Shown one piece after another: positions 18,055-26,637 of a stretch of DNA of 64,000 nt (positions are counted from its first letter, which is position 1; each line of letters starts with the position of its first letter). The position numbers and the translations under genes were made by a program. Under the pieces are notes generated by a model. That model was not told the DNA's origin, made no database searches, and worked only from the letters and a program-made list of their open reading frames with translations. This stretch comes from Cytophagales bacterium (GTDB taxonomy: Bacteria > Bacteroidota > Bacteroidia > Cytophagales > Thermoflexibacteraceae), in the NCBI GenBank assembly GCA_004294445.1, contig REAZ01000007.1:62001-126000 (forward strand). Direction: 5' to 3'.

Positions 18055-19446
18055 TTAGTAAGCATTTTCTTCTCCCCTTATAGCATTCCAAACAGTAAGA
18101 AATATAATTTTTATATCGAAAAACAAACTCCATTTTTCCATATACATTACATCATATTTTACCCTTTTTTCCATCATGCTATGTTCTCTTGTTTCGCCTC
18201 TAAAGCCGCTTACTTGAGCATAGCCCGTAATGCCGGGCGTTACGAAATGACGAAACTGATAATTATCTATTGTTTTTGAGTATTCCTCTAACTGCTTGAC
18301 CATGTTAGGACGAGGTCCTACTACCGACATATCGCCGAGAAGTACATTAAAAAATTGAGGCAATTCGTCTAAACTTGTTTTTCGTAAAAAACCGCCTATT
18401 TTAGTAATGCGTGAATCGCCTTTCGATGCTTGCAATTCGCTGCTGTTATTCACCCTCATACTGCGAAATTTGTAGCAGCCAAAAAGCCTATTTTTTTTAC
18501 CAGGTCGCTTTTGCACAAAAAACACAGGTCCACTAGAATCTTCCATTTTGATAAGGAGAGCGATAATGGGAAAAAGCCAAGGGAAAATGAGGCTGATGAC
18601 CATGAAAGAAAAGAAAATATCAAATGCTCGTTTTGAAATCTGATTTAGCTTCGAGCTAAGTGGCTCTTTGCGAAGACTCATAACTTTCACATTATCAAAA
18701 GTAAATATATTTACATCGTCAGTTGCTTTCGCTTTTTCATCTACCACAATTCGGAGGTAAATAAAATTCGCATCCGCAAACTTCTGCAACTCACTAATAA
18801 AAGAAGGAGGAAGATTGGGGAGTGCCAAATAAATCTCATCTATATTCTCCTTCCTACAATACGATTTTAAGTCTTCGATATTTCCCTTAATCAAATGGTT
18901 ATATGGATTATTGCGGGTTTTTTGGTCAAAAAAACCTAAAAACGTGTAACCAAAAGATTTGTAAGATTGAAAATAGTTATACAAAGAAATACCTTCCGTA
19001 CTTACACCCAATATAACAACTTTTGTATTATTAATAGCGGACTGTTTGTAGTATCTTACGAAGTTGATGTACAAAAACCGAAATACAAAGGTGAGGCACA
19101 GACAAATTGCGTAAGTAGTGATGAGATATTCAAAAGCAATGCCTGGCAATAGATAGACAACATAAAGAACAATAACGAGCAAATGTAGCCCGTATGTGAG
19201 CATCAAATCCAAAGACATCGTATTGGCTTGCATAAAACGCTCTATTCGATAAATTCTATTAATCAGTGCTGAAACTAACCAAGTGATACAAAAAACGGCA
19301 TAAAAAGACAGATAATAATCATCAAAATTGATATCTGGGTTCACCAGCAGAAAATAAACTAATCGCAAAGAAAAATCAAATAAGCAAACATCGATGATAA
19401 CTAACAAGAATGCTACAAAATTAAAAGTAGGGAGTAGTTTTTTCAT
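18055..19446 (-). CDS. Undecaprenyl-phosphate sugar phosphotransferase initiating exopolysaccharide synthesis
   Basis: 463 residues, a polyisoprenyl-phosphate hexose-1-phosphate transferase of the WcaJ/WbaP type. It has four or five N-terminal membrane helices (to about residue 125), a CoA-binding-like Rossmann segment (about 140-240) and the C-terminal bacterial sugar transferase domain (about 268-463). The transferase domain shows KRAFDIFFSF, PVFFVQKRPGKKNRLFGCYKFRSM, RKTSLDELPQFFNVLLGDMSVVGPRP and GITGYAQVSGFRGET. It attaches the first sugar phosphate to the lipid carrier at the inner membrane. As first gene of the operon it follows a consensus promoter, and its product defines the cluster as exopolysaccharide or capsule synthesis. 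No flippase or polymerase is in the window. Confidence 0.93.
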   Translation of the reverse strand: MKKLLPTFNFVAFLLVIIDVCLFDFSLRLVYFLLVNPDINFDDYYLSFYAVFCITWLVSALINRIYRIERFMQANTMSLDLMLTYGLHLLVIVLYVVYLLPGIAFEYLITTYAICLCLTFVFRFLYINFVRYYKQSAINNTKVVILGVSTEGISLYNYFQSYKSFGYTFLGFFDQKTRNNPYNHLIKGNIEDLKSYCRKENIDEIYLALPNLPPSFISELQKFADANFIYLRIVVDEKAKATDDVNIFTFDNVKVMSLRKEPLSSKLNQISKRAFDIFFSFMVISLIFPWLFPIIALLIKMEDSSGPVFFVQKRPGKKNRLFGCYKFRSMRVNNSSELQASKGDSRITKIGGFLRKTSLDELPQFFNVLLGDMSVVGPRPNMVKQLEEYSKTIDNYQFRHFVTPGITGYAQVSGFRGETREHSMMEKRVKYDVMYMEKWSLFFDIKIIFLTVWNAIRGEENAY

Positions 19447-19879
19447 TGTATTATTCTAGAGGTAAAAGTTTAATTAGTAATACATGTTTTTAATTATTCA
19501 TGTAAGTTTCTAACATAATAGGTAATTAATACAAATTTAGGGTAAATTATATAAATGGCAAATTTTATCTTGAAATATTGGAAATATTTTTCGAATATTT
19601 TTAATAAGGTAAAATATTACAAACATATAATTTTAATAAACAATTAATACATAAAATTAGCATAATACATATAAATACTTGATAAACAAATAAATAAACT
19701 ATTTATTAATGAAATTTAATGTCATGTTTGTTATAAAAAATTTGCTTTTTTTAATGTAAAACTAATGTTAAATTTTTTTGAGGGGAAATAGAAAAAAAAT
19801 AATAATTGTACTTTTTCAAGAAATCAATAGTAAATTATTGTGATTTTATATTGAAATGTTTTTTCAATAAAACAACTAA
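19447..19879. other. AT-rich regulatory stretch upstream of the polysaccharide operon
   Basis: Extremely AT-rich. It contains the operon promoter at 19532-19562 and an 8-bp inverted repeat (AATAAATA at 19689-19696 and TATTTATT at 19700-19707). A 9-bp palindrome (ACTAAAAAA/TTTTTTAGT, 19875-19894) sits at the right edge. No RNA gene or credible coding frame was seen in it. Confidence 0.5.
19532..19562 (-). promoter_or_regulatory. Consensus Bacteroidota promoter of the polysaccharide operon
   Basis: On the minus strand TTTG (19562-19559) is followed by exactly 19 bases and then TAAATTTG (19539-19532), a full match to the TTTG-N19-TAnnTTTG primary sigma factor consensus. It would start transcription near 19525, leaving a leader of about 80 bases before the sugar-phosphate transferase. 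Confidence 0.7.
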
Positions 19880-20107
19880 AAAAACTTTTTTAGTACAAGT
19901 TATTATGTAAGTTTTATTGAATTTTTATATAATAGCGTGTACGGTAGCTTCTTATCAGAGAATATAAGACAGCAAACAAAATTAGCTCGCAATGATGACC
20001 TTGCCGAATTAGGCAAGGGAATTTACAAGGTAGAAATTATAAACTGGGACTTTGTTACTACCCATTCGGGCAAAAAAACAGTAGAGCAGGTATATAAGAT
20101 TCAATAA
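19880..20107 (+). pseudogene. Possible C-terminal remnant of a secreted protein gene
   Basis: A frame open for about 75 codons with no good start codon (one in-frame GTG at 19937). Its last part reads GKGIYKVEIINWDF...SGKKTVEQVYKIQ and ends at TAA 20105-20107. The gly-x-tyr-x-val, beta-strand, charged turn and Lys-rich final strand resemble the C-terminal end of Bacteroidota secreted proteins. Base composition of the 3' part (19935-20107) is clearly coding-like compared with the AT-rich DNA to its left. I read it as a decayed or 5'-deleted gene. A short real gene is the alternative. Confidence 0.35.
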
Positions 20108-20120
20108 TAGGAAGTTATAA

Positions 20121-20156
20121 AAAAAAGCCATTCTTTTGATAGGAATGGCTTACTTT
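20121..20156 (-). terminator. Terminator after the carbonic-anhydrase-like gene
   Basis: Stem AAGCCATTC / GAATGGCTT with a 9-base loop. Read on the minus strand it is followed by a run of eight T's, just after the stop codon at 20167. Confidence 0.8.
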
Positions 20157-20166
20157 TGTTATGCTT

Positions 20167-21309
20167 TTACTTCTTAGGCATCAAATCTACATTATTGATA
20201 GGCAACAAGTTTACCTTGAATTTATCAACTATCAGACTCATAATAGGGTCATTATAAATTTTTTGCACTATCCTATTGGTCTGCGTTTGGTCATAGCCCA
20301 TCACCATTTGGTCTATCAGATTTAGGTATTTTACGCTATAATAAAAGCCCGCAATTACATAGGGACCGAAGGGCATCAGAGGCACATCAAAAGAACTTCC
20401 TGTCATATTAAAAACTGTATTTGGCAGATAATCAGTAACTTGACCGCAGCCTCGTAATTCTCTGTAGTATTGGGCTGCCAATGTACGGCTCGATACGCGT
20501 GGGTCGGGCATACAGAGCAAGCCCGCCAAAGGTTCTTGCTTGTCGGCTTGGGCAGCCAAAGAAATGCCATCACTTTCCTTTACTTTTTTTCGTACCAATA
20601 GCTGCATCGTGTCCCAGTAATGCACTTCTGGGTCGCCGCCGTCCACCCTAATAAGTGCATGGGCGGTATAGTCTTGGATGCCTGCGGTAACTTTGATGTC
20701 TAAATTTTTGAAATCTATGTCAGTTGCCAATGTTCGTTCCAAACTTGCTCTTTGCGCTCGCGGGTGAGTCCGCAGGTAGTCTATTCCCCGAATCCAATCT
20801 CCCGCCAAATAGCCATCATAGCCATATACCCACGCAAGCATTTTGCGAATTTCTTTTTCTGAAGTAATTTTTACTATTTCCCCTTTGATATTTACTTCGG
20901 GCTGGGCGTTTAAGATAAACTCCTCAATTTCAACCCCTACGCTCGATGCCTTAAGCATACCACAGTTGAGCGGAGAGTCTGGCACTACGCGTAAGCTATG
21001 CACATGGCTGATGTAATGCTTTTCAGACTCATCGTCCAAATCGCCATGCGATTGGATATGAACGAAATAGGTGATTTTTAAGCAAGCCGTATCTCGTTGC
21101 GTTTCGTCTATGATTCGCTTTATGTCTGTTACCACATCAGGCGTTACAAAAGAGCCTGCTACACGTAATATCCTCATTTCCACGCGAATACCATTGTCTT
21201 TGAAGGTCTTTATGGTTTCATTCACACTATCAATCTGCACTTGGTTGAGGTCGCGCGCATCCGCACAGCCAATCAGTATATGTACTTGTTTTTCGTTGTA
21301 TTCAGCCAT
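20167..21309 (-). CDS. Beta-carbonic-anhydrase-like protein with altered metal site
   Basis: 380 residues, no signal peptide. The first 110 residues follow the layout of beta-carbonic anhydrases. C15-A-D17-A-R19 matches the CxDxR motif (zinc Cys and the Asp-Arg dyad), R49-V-A51-G52 matches RxAG, and a strand ends in VHIQSHGDL (H84, H88) where the canonical GHxxCG occurs. The second zinc Cys of HxxC is missing (HGDL). After that comes about 270 residues unlike the family, with GYDGYLAGDWIRGIDYLRTHP and a hydrophobic MPFGPYVIAGFYYSVKYLNLI. Function is not established; it may be an inactive, differently ligated or repurposed homologue. It lies 27 bases after a glycosyltransferase gene and ends in a terminator. 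Confidence 0.55.
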   Translation of the reverse strand: MAEYNEKQVHILIGCADARDLNQVQIDSVNETIKTFKDNGIRVEMRILRVAGSFVTPDVVTDIKRIIDETQRDTACLKITYFVHIQSHGDLDDESEKHYISHVHSLRVVPDSPLNCGMLKASSVGVEIEEFILNAQPEVNIKGEIVKITSEKEIRKMLAWVYGYDGYLAGDWIRGIDYLRTHPRAQRASLERTLATDIDFKNLDIKVTAGIQDYTAHALIRVDGGDPEVHYWDTMQLLVRKKVKESDGISLAAQADKQEPLAGLLCMPDPRVSSRTLAAQYYRELRGCGQVTDYLPNTVFNMTGSSFDVPLMPFGPYVIAGFYYSVKYLNLIDQMVMGYDQTQTNRIVQKIYNDPIMSLIVDKFKVNLLPINNVDLMPKK

Positions 21310-21336
21310 TTCTATTTTTTTTTATAAAGCACAAAT

Positions 21337-22227
21337 CTACCGAATACTATTAGGATAGTAAAATCTACGTTTCAGTATTTCTGTGATTGTCCCTTGATGC
21401 CTATACCCCTGATACGTTCCCCAAAACTGCATGAATCGGAACATAGGAATATCGAGGAGGTTTTCCCAAAATTTCCCTTCTCTGACGGCATGAATGTAAT
21501 CAGAAAAAGTATTGGAAATAAAAAGAAGTACGAAGTCTGCCAACGAAAAATGTGCTTCTGGAAAGATATTTTTGTAGGCAATAGCTTCTCTTTTATAGCG
21601 GTTGCGTATTTTCTTGGGTGTTTCCTCGTGAATATGTACGATGGCTGCTTCTGCGACATAGCTTATCCAATAGCCCTTTTGCAAAATTTTGTTTGCCCAC
21701 GCCAAGTCTTCCAATCCTGTAATATCTTCGTCATAAGTCTGTGATTCCCACAGAGATTTGCGGATAGCACAGTTGGCATTATTGCAAAAAGGATGTTTTT
21801 GAACAAAGTGAGATTCGGCAGGGAACCACTTTTTAAAAATCTGATGTTCGGAATATTTGGTAATTTCATTGCCAACTTGCCTTCCGTAGCTAAGGGCTAT
21901 TTTCTCATTGCTGAATGGCTTTACCAAATTTTCTAGCCAATGCTTGTTCGTAGGGTAAACGTGGGCAGAAGCAAAAATCATAATCTCTCCCGAAGCCGCT
22001 AATATGCCTTTATTCAAAGCTCTGCCGAAGGTAAAATCGTGTGGTTGGATATGGATAATCTTTACAGGAAACGATTTAGCAATTTCTATGGTGCGGTCTT
22101 TTGAGCCAGAATCCACCAAAATTACTTCAGTTTGTTCGATAATAGTTTGCTCAAAAAGACTTTCAAATAGCTTTCCAATGAATTTTTCTTCGTTGTGCGC
22201 ACGTATGATAACGGAATATAAAGGCAT
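21337..22227 (-). CDS. Family 2 glycosyltransferase
   Basis: 296 residues of GT-A fold. The N-terminus SVIIRAHNEEKFIGKLFESL (about 5-24) starts the nucleotide-sugar binding domain. VDSGSKDRTIEIAKSF (about 39-54) is the usual second strand. EIMIFASAHVYPTN (about 80-93) takes the place of the DxD region, with A-H where D-x-D is common, and EDLAWANKI (about 172-180) gives the ED acceptor-side motif. It resembles rhamnosyl- and other surface-polysaccharide transferases. No membrane segments. It shares a short intergenic region (34 bases) with the MFS gene upstream and is followed by the carbonic-anhydrase-like gene, so all three may be one transcript. Confidence 0.87.
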   Translation of the reverse strand: MPLYSVIIRAHNEEKFIGKLFESLFEQTIIEQTEVILVDSGSKDRTIEIAKSFPVKIIHIQPHDFTFGRALNKGILAASGEIMIFASAHVYPTNKHWLENLVKPFSNEKIALSYGRQVGNEITKYSEHQIFKKWFPAESHFVQKHPFCNNANCAIRKSLWESQTYDEDITGLEDLAWANKILQKGYWISYVAEAAIVHIHEETPKKIRNRYKREAIAYKNIFPEAHFSLADFVLLFISNTFSDYIHAVREGKFWENLLDIPMFRFMQFWGTYQGYRHQGTITEILKRRFYYPNSIR

Positions 22228-22261
22228 AAGTATGACTTTTCAAATATTTTACTTCTAAGCG

Positions 22262-23458
22262 TTAATTCTTCCCTACATTGACCGATTTAAGTTTTTGTGC
22301 AACAAAAATACAGGCAATACTCACCAAAATTGAGGCATAGCCCACATATTGATAATTTTGCAGCTCTCCTGTTGCTGACTTGGTAATGACAAAACCTGCC
22401 GCAAAAGATGCAAAACCAGATGCTAACTGCTGCACAGAGGAGGAAATACTCATAAATCCACCCCTTTGCTGCGGAGAAACCAATGCCGTAATCATGGCAT
22501 TAGCGGGAATAAAACGGCTGCTTGCAAATACAAAAAAGAGGGCTGTAGCTACCAAAGCATACTGGATAGGTATTCGCGGCATATTGGTAATGAGAAAGAT
22601 AGGCAATAATGCCAAAATACCCACCAAAGTAAACATACGAAGTTTGCCATATTTGTCTGCCAATCTGCCAACCAGAGGAGAGCTAAAAAAAGTAAGTACC
22701 CCGCCTACCAAATAAATATAAGTGAGTTCTTTTTCCGAAAAGCCCACATTCGCTACCATATAGGGAGAAATAAATGGAATGATAGAAAAATGTCCTATCA
22801 TCAAGATAGTGCCAAAAAACAACCCAATTTGCTGATTGCGGTCTTTGACAATGTTTTGAATCACTGCAAAAGGCTGATTGATAGAAGTATGCTGAATGTG
22901 AGCAGTCATTTTAGGCAACATCTGATAGACAAGTGGCACAATCATCACGCCCAAAGCACCAACCAAAAGAAATGGAGCGTGCCAGCTAAATTCTGTTGCG
23001 ATATAAAGCCCAAAAGGTATTCCTATCACAGAAGCTACCGAAAAAGCGGCACTCATATTGCCCATGGCACTGCTCCTCCTTTCATAGGGGACTAAATCAC
23101 CAATAATAGCAAAAATCTGCGCCCCTATCAGCCCACCGAAAGTTCCTGCTATTATCCTCGCAGTCATCAGCAAGGCATAACTCGGAGCAATGCCGCAAGC
23201 AAAAGTGCCAACGAGAAAGCCAATGTAGCCAAACAATAAAACTTGTTTTCTATCAAATTTGTCCACAAAAAAAGCAGCTAAAAAACCTGAAATACCTGCA
23301 CTGAAAGTATAAGCAGATACAATAAGCCCAAACTCTTGGGGGTTAATTTGGAAAGTACGCATCAGTTGGGGACCTAAGGGCATCATAATCATGAAATCTA
23401 TGATGTGTGTAAAGTTAATGGCGGCTAATAAAAGGACTATTATTTTCTCTTTATTCAT
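22262..23458 (-). CDS. MFS transporter (12 transmembrane helices)
   Basis: A 398-residue inner-membrane secondary transporter. The N-terminal half carries the MFS motif between helices 2 and 3 (VDKFDRKQVLLFGY, about residues 64-77) and the family pattern ARIIAGTFGGLIGAQIFAIIGDLVPYERRSSAMG (about 100-133, shown by its key R and G residues). A matching loop in the second half reads GRLADKYGKLRMFTL (about 262-276). The pattern places it with DHA1-type drug or metabolite exporters; the substrate is unknown. It is transcribed from the consensus promoter at 23490-23523. Confidence 0.92.
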   Translation of the reverse strand: MNKEKIIVLLLAAINFTHIIDFMIMMPLGPQLMRTFQINPQEFGLIVSAYTFSAGISGFLAAFFVDKFDRKQVLLFGYIGFLVGTFACGIAPSYALLMTARIIAGTFGGLIGAQIFAIIGDLVPYERRSSAMGNMSAAFSVASVIGIPFGLYIATEFSWHAPFLLVGALGVMIVPLVYQMLPKMTAHIQHTSINQPFAVIQNIVKDRNQQIGLFFGTILMIGHFSIIPFISPYMVANVGFSEKELTYIYLVGGVLTFFSSPLVGRLADKYGKLRMFTLVGILALLPIFLITNMPRIPIQYALVATALFFVFASSRFIPANAMITALVSPQQRGGFMSISSSVQQLASGFASFAAGFVITKSATGELQNYQYVGYASILVSIACIFVAQKLKSVNVGKN

Positions 23459-23489
23459 TATTTGTGTGAAGGTTTGGGCGTAAAAGATG

Positions 23490-23523
23490 CAAAGGTAAGA
23501 AAAATTAGCCTAATTTTGCCAAA
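23490..23523 (-). promoter_or_regulatory. Consensus promoter of the MFS gene, overlapping a divergent -7 element
   Basis: On the minus strand TTTG (23523-23520), 22 bases, then TACCTTTG (23497-23490), about 30 bases before the MFS start codon. A plus-strand TAATTTTG at 23511-23518 lies inside the same stretch and may serve the divergent endonuclease-family gene at 23541, so the two promoters would compete for polymerase. Confidence 0.6.
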
Positions 23524-23540
23524 AATCTAATTTTAAAACC

Positions 23541-24515
23541 ATGACCACAAAGCAATTACTTTTTAGTGCTACATTATTCTTATTTTGTTGCTCTTTTATT
23601 ACTTTTTCATGTACGCAATCCCTTGTTTTTCAGGGTAGTACGCTCCCCGCCGATTATATATTCCCTACCAAAGATACACTTTCGGTGCTTACTTGGAATG
23701 TAGAACATTTTGTAGATGACTATGATAATCCGTTCATTCGCAATCAGATGGAAGACAAACCAAAAGACGTGAATAAGCGAATAGATTTGCTGGCGGCAAC
23801 GCTCAAAAAAATCAATGCAGACGTGGTTGTTTTCGAGGAATTTGAAAGCAGGGCATTGGCAATGAAAATAGCAAAAGAAAAATTAGCGGGCTTAGGCTAC
23901 AGATTTTTTACAGGCAGCGAAAGCCCTGATTGGTACATGAATGTAGTGATAATGAGTAAGTTGCCCTTAGGAGTAACTTATTCCTATGGCAGTATTTATA
24001 CCCCCGTAGTCGGTTTCAAAGACTCTCTCGGACGCATGGAAACGCAAAATAACATCAATGCACGCATGATTTCGGCAGAGGTAAGAGCAAAGGCAGATTT
24101 ATCCTTTATCTTAACGGGTGTGCATCTAAAAGCAGGACGTTTCAAGCGAGATACAATCATCAGGGAAGGGCAAGTACGTTTCTTGCAAGCCCAATCAAAA
24201 CGCTTTTTGAAAGAAAATAAAAATGCAAACTTGCTACTTTTGGGTGATTTTAACTCTACGCCCGAAAGTTCGGAGTTCAAACTATTGCTAAACGGAGATA
24301 AGGCTGTTCAATTCATTGACCCTTTGGCAAATACCAATGTTTTTTCACACCCCGCAGAAAAACCGTTTTGGCGAATAGACCACATTTTGCCAAATAAAAA
24401 CATGATGAAATATTTAGTCCCCAATGGGGTAAAAGTGGCAGAAGGCTTAGATATGAAGGCTTTACAAGAAATAAGCGACCATTTGCCTGTAGTTGGAAAG
24501 TTCTTAATCAAATAA
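23541..24515 (+). CDS. Endonuclease/exonuclease/phosphatase-family lipoprotein
   Basis: 324 residues with an N-terminal hydrophobic segment ending in ITFSC (Cys about residue 24), consistent with a lipoprotein. The EEP fold motifs are complete: LTWNVEHF (about 49-56, the metal-binding Asn), VVFEEFES (about 97-104, catalytic Glu), GVHLKAGR (about 193-200), LLLGDFNSTPES (about 233-244, DxN pair), RIDHILPN and ISDHLPVVGKF at the end. The fold acts on phosphodiesters or phosphate esters; for an envelope-located member the substrate could be extracellular DNA, nucleotides or phospholipids. It is followed by a dehydrogenase gene 27 bases downstream. Confidence 0.87.
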   Translation: MTTKQLLFSATLFLFCCSFITFSCTQSLVFQGSTLPADYIFPTKDTLSVLTWNVEHFVDDYDNPFIRNQMEDKPKDVNKRIDLLAATLKKINADVVVFEEFESRALAMKIAKEKLAGLGYRFFTGSESPDWYMNVVIMSKLPLGVTYSYGSIYTPVVGFKDSLGRMETQNNINARMISAEVRAKADLSFILTGVHLKAGRFKRDTIIREGQVRFLQAQSKRFLKENKNANLLLLGDFNSTPESSEFKLLLNGDKAVQFIDPLANTNVFSHPAEKPFWRIDHILPNKNMMKYLVPNGVKVAEGLDMKALQEISDHLPVVGKFLIK

Positions 24516-24542
24516 TAACAACGATAAAAAACACAATATTTT

Positions 24543-25478
24543 ATGAAAATTTTACTTACCTGTCCGCCAATGATTGGGCAGATAGAAAGGTTCCGACCTG
24601 CTTTCGAGGCAAAAGGGGTACAGGTTGTCATTCCTGATAATTTTGTCCAGACCCTTAGCGAGGAAGCGCTGATAAAGCTATTACCCGATTTTGATGGATG
24701 GATTATAGGAGATGACCCTGCTACAAAGCAAGTATTTGAAGCTGGGAAAAAAGGTAAATTCAGGGCGGCAGTAAAATGGGGAATCGGCATTGACAACGTA
24801 GATATGCAAGCAGCAAAAAATATGGGGATTCCTATCTCGAATACGCCTTATATGTTTGGCGGTGAAGTAGCTGACCTTGCCGTTGGCTATACTATTGCCC
24901 TTGCGCGCTATACTCATCTGATAGACAAGGCAATACGCGAAGGGAGATGGGCAAAACCTGCGGGAATTTCTCTGGCAGGGAAGACAGTCGCTTTGGTAGG
25001 CTTTGGCGATATTGGCAGGAGCATAGCCAAACGGCTGTTGGCAATGGACATGGTTTTGAATGTATATGACCCCTTTGCCAAAGACAAAGAGCGTTACACA
25101 GATTATAATTTTTCTGTTTTCCCTGAAAAGTTAGAAAAAGCTGATTTTGTGGTACTTGCCTGCGCCCTTACTTCCGAAAACAAGCATCTGATAAATGCCC
25201 AAACACTTGAGAAAATGAAAGAGGGGGTACGGATAGTAAATGTATCGAGAGGCGGACTGATAGACGAAAATGCACTCATCGCAGCAATGAAAAGTGGAAA
25301 AGTTCATTCTGTAGCCTTAGATGTTTTCGAAACAGAACCTTTGCCAGCAGATTCTCCTTTGAGAGATTTTGAAAATACAATTTTTGGCTCGCACAATGGC
25401 TCAAATACTATAGATGCCGTTACCAGAGCAAGCAGGAAGGCGATGAGCTTGTTATTTGAGTTTTTGGGAATAGACTAA
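24543..25478 (+). CDS. D-isomer-specific 2-hydroxyacid dehydrogenase
   Basis: A 311-residue NAD-dependent oxidoreductase of the phosphoglycerate-dehydrogenase superfamily. The Rossmann motif ALVGFGDIGRSIAKRL is at about residues 144-159. The catalytic Arg is in VNVSRGGLIDENAL, the Glu in ALDVFETEPLP, and the His in GSHNGSN. The N-terminal substrate lobe contains the conserved VKWGIGIDNVD (about 79-89) and ISNTPYMFGGEVADLAVG. It lacks the ACT domain of true SerA enzymes, so the substrate (3-phosphoglycerate, glyoxylate or another 2-keto acid) is undetermined. It is paired with the preceding EEP gene and closed by a terminator. Confidence 0.9.
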   Translation: MKILLTCPPMIGQIERFRPAFEAKGVQVVIPDNFVQTLSEEALIKLLPDFDGWIIGDDPATKQVFEAGKKGKFRAAVKWGIGIDNVDMQAAKNMGIPISNTPYMFGGEVADLAVGYTIALARYTHLIDKAIREGRWAKPAGISLAGKTVALVGFGDIGRSIAKRLLAMDMVLNVYDPFAKDKERYTDYNFSVFPEKLEKADFVVLACALTSENKHLINAQTLEKMKEGVRIVNVSRGGLIDENALIAAMKSGKVHSVALDVFETEPLPADSPLRDFENTIFGSHNGSNTIDAVTRASRKAMSLLFEFLGID

Positions 25479-25528
25479 TTCCTGTAGCACAAACCAGAGT
25501 GTTCGCAACACAATCTGAATAAGTCATA

Positions 25529-25565
25529 AAAAAACCGATTGAGCGTTTTGCCTAATCGGTTTTTA
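25529..25565. terminator. Bidirectional intrinsic terminator
   Basis: A perfect 10-bp stem (AAAACCGATT / AATCGGTTTT) with a 13-base loop and A and T tracts on the two sides, placed between two convergent genes. Confidence 0.85.
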
Positions 25566-25650
25566 TGTTTTGGTATTCGTTTGTGGGTAATTCATTTGTA
25601 AAATTTAATTAATAAGGGGTAAAAAATCAATCTGTATTGGTCTAATGAAG

Positions 25651-26430
25651 CTATTTTATGCTCATTTTTTCTATTTTATTATCATAAACTACGTAATAAT
25701 TTCCTGCGACTAATTGCGAGTAATCTACTGTTTCGCCCTCGCCTTTCATTACTACTTGGCGGTTCTCATTCTGGATTTCATACTTAGTTTGCGCAGAAAA
25801 AGTAAGATTGTTTTCTGTGTCGTTTATTAGGAAACTAATTTTTGCTCTGTTAGCGAAATAAACAACTTCGTTAGAGAAAAATATTTTGCCATGGCTGTTT
25901 ACATAACGCACTCTGAATTTGTTAATGCCTGTGTGCAAAGAAAGTTCTTCTGCGTATGGGCTGTTAAGACCTCCCTTAGCGTTAATCACTTTTACAGTAG
26001 CCCAAGAGTCATGCTTGAAAGTTTCCAAAAAATATACACCATGCTTTTGCTCACCCTTGCCAATCCAGCTTAATTGATTTTTGCTGAACTCTACTGCTGA
26101 AAAATGAAATTCTTGGTTTTTACGCAATACGTTCATATTCATTAACTTAGGCTCGCATACTTCTGTATGAATTACTTTGATAGTAACATTAGTTTCCGCA
26201 AGGAGATGAGATAAATCTACATCAATAGCACTTGACTTAGGGGCAGTAAAACGAACACCGTTTACATAAAACTCAGTAATACAAAAATCTTCATCTTCGT
26301 TGTGAGGATTGTGAATATATAAGTTTTTGCCATTGTAAATACCTTTGATAACAAACTCTGCGGCTGAAGCTATATTTACAATGAATAAACCACAGATAAG
26401 AGCGAGTATTAATTTAGTGAAATTTTGCAT
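25651..26430 (-). CDS. Secreted protein with sorting-domain-like C-terminus
   Basis: 259 residues with a signal peptide ending at ASA (about residue 23). The middle (about 30-190) is beta-rich, with two central cysteines (DFCITEF and EVCEPK). The last 70 residues (ISFLINDTENNLTFSAQTKYEIQNE and then GNYYVVYDNKIEKMSIK) have the strand-turn-strand pattern with a G-x-Y-Y-V-x-Y ending seen in type-A T9SS sorting domains. The match is partial, so surface export by T9SS is an inference. Ligand and function are unknown. A consensus promoter at 26528-26560 drives it. Confidence 0.65.
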   Translation of the reverse strand: MQNFTKLILALICGLFIVNIASAAEFVIKGIYNGKNLYIHNPHNEDEDFCITEFYVNGVRFTAPKSSAIDVDLSHLLAETNVTIKVIHTEVCEPKLMNMNVLRKNQEFHFSAVEFSKNQLSWIGKGEQKHGVYFLETFKHDSWATVKVINAKGGLNSPYAEELSLHTGINKFRVRYVNSHGKIFFSNEVVYFANRAKISFLINDTENNLTFSAQTKYEIQNENRQVVMKGEGETVDYSQLVAGNYYVVYDNKIEKMSIK

Positions 26431-26527
26431 AATAATATAGAGTTATTAGTGTTCTAAAATATTTTAAATTCAAAAATGATTTAGCTTGTTTTTTTAATCT
26501 TTAAAAGATTGTCCTTGTTTGACATTA

Positions 26528-26560
26528 CAAAGATAGCATATATAAAACATCAAAAGCAAA
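26528..26560 (-). promoter_or_regulatory. Consensus promoter of the secreted-protein gene
   Basis: On the minus strand TTTG (26560-26557), 21 bases, then TATCTTTG (26535-26528). Both elements match the Bacteroidota consensus and spacing; the leader would be about 95 bases. Confidence 0.6.
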
Positions 26561-26637
26561 TATTTTTTAAAAATATTTACAAAAACTTTTAAAAATTACA
26601 TACATGATAAAAACAAAGGAAGCGTGTATTAATAAAG

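Noticed and set aside
18001-18279. A 92-codon plus-strand frame at the end of the sugar-phosphate transferase gene
   Set aside because: Antisense to the conserved C-terminus of the transferase and partly in the AT-rich gap; no features.
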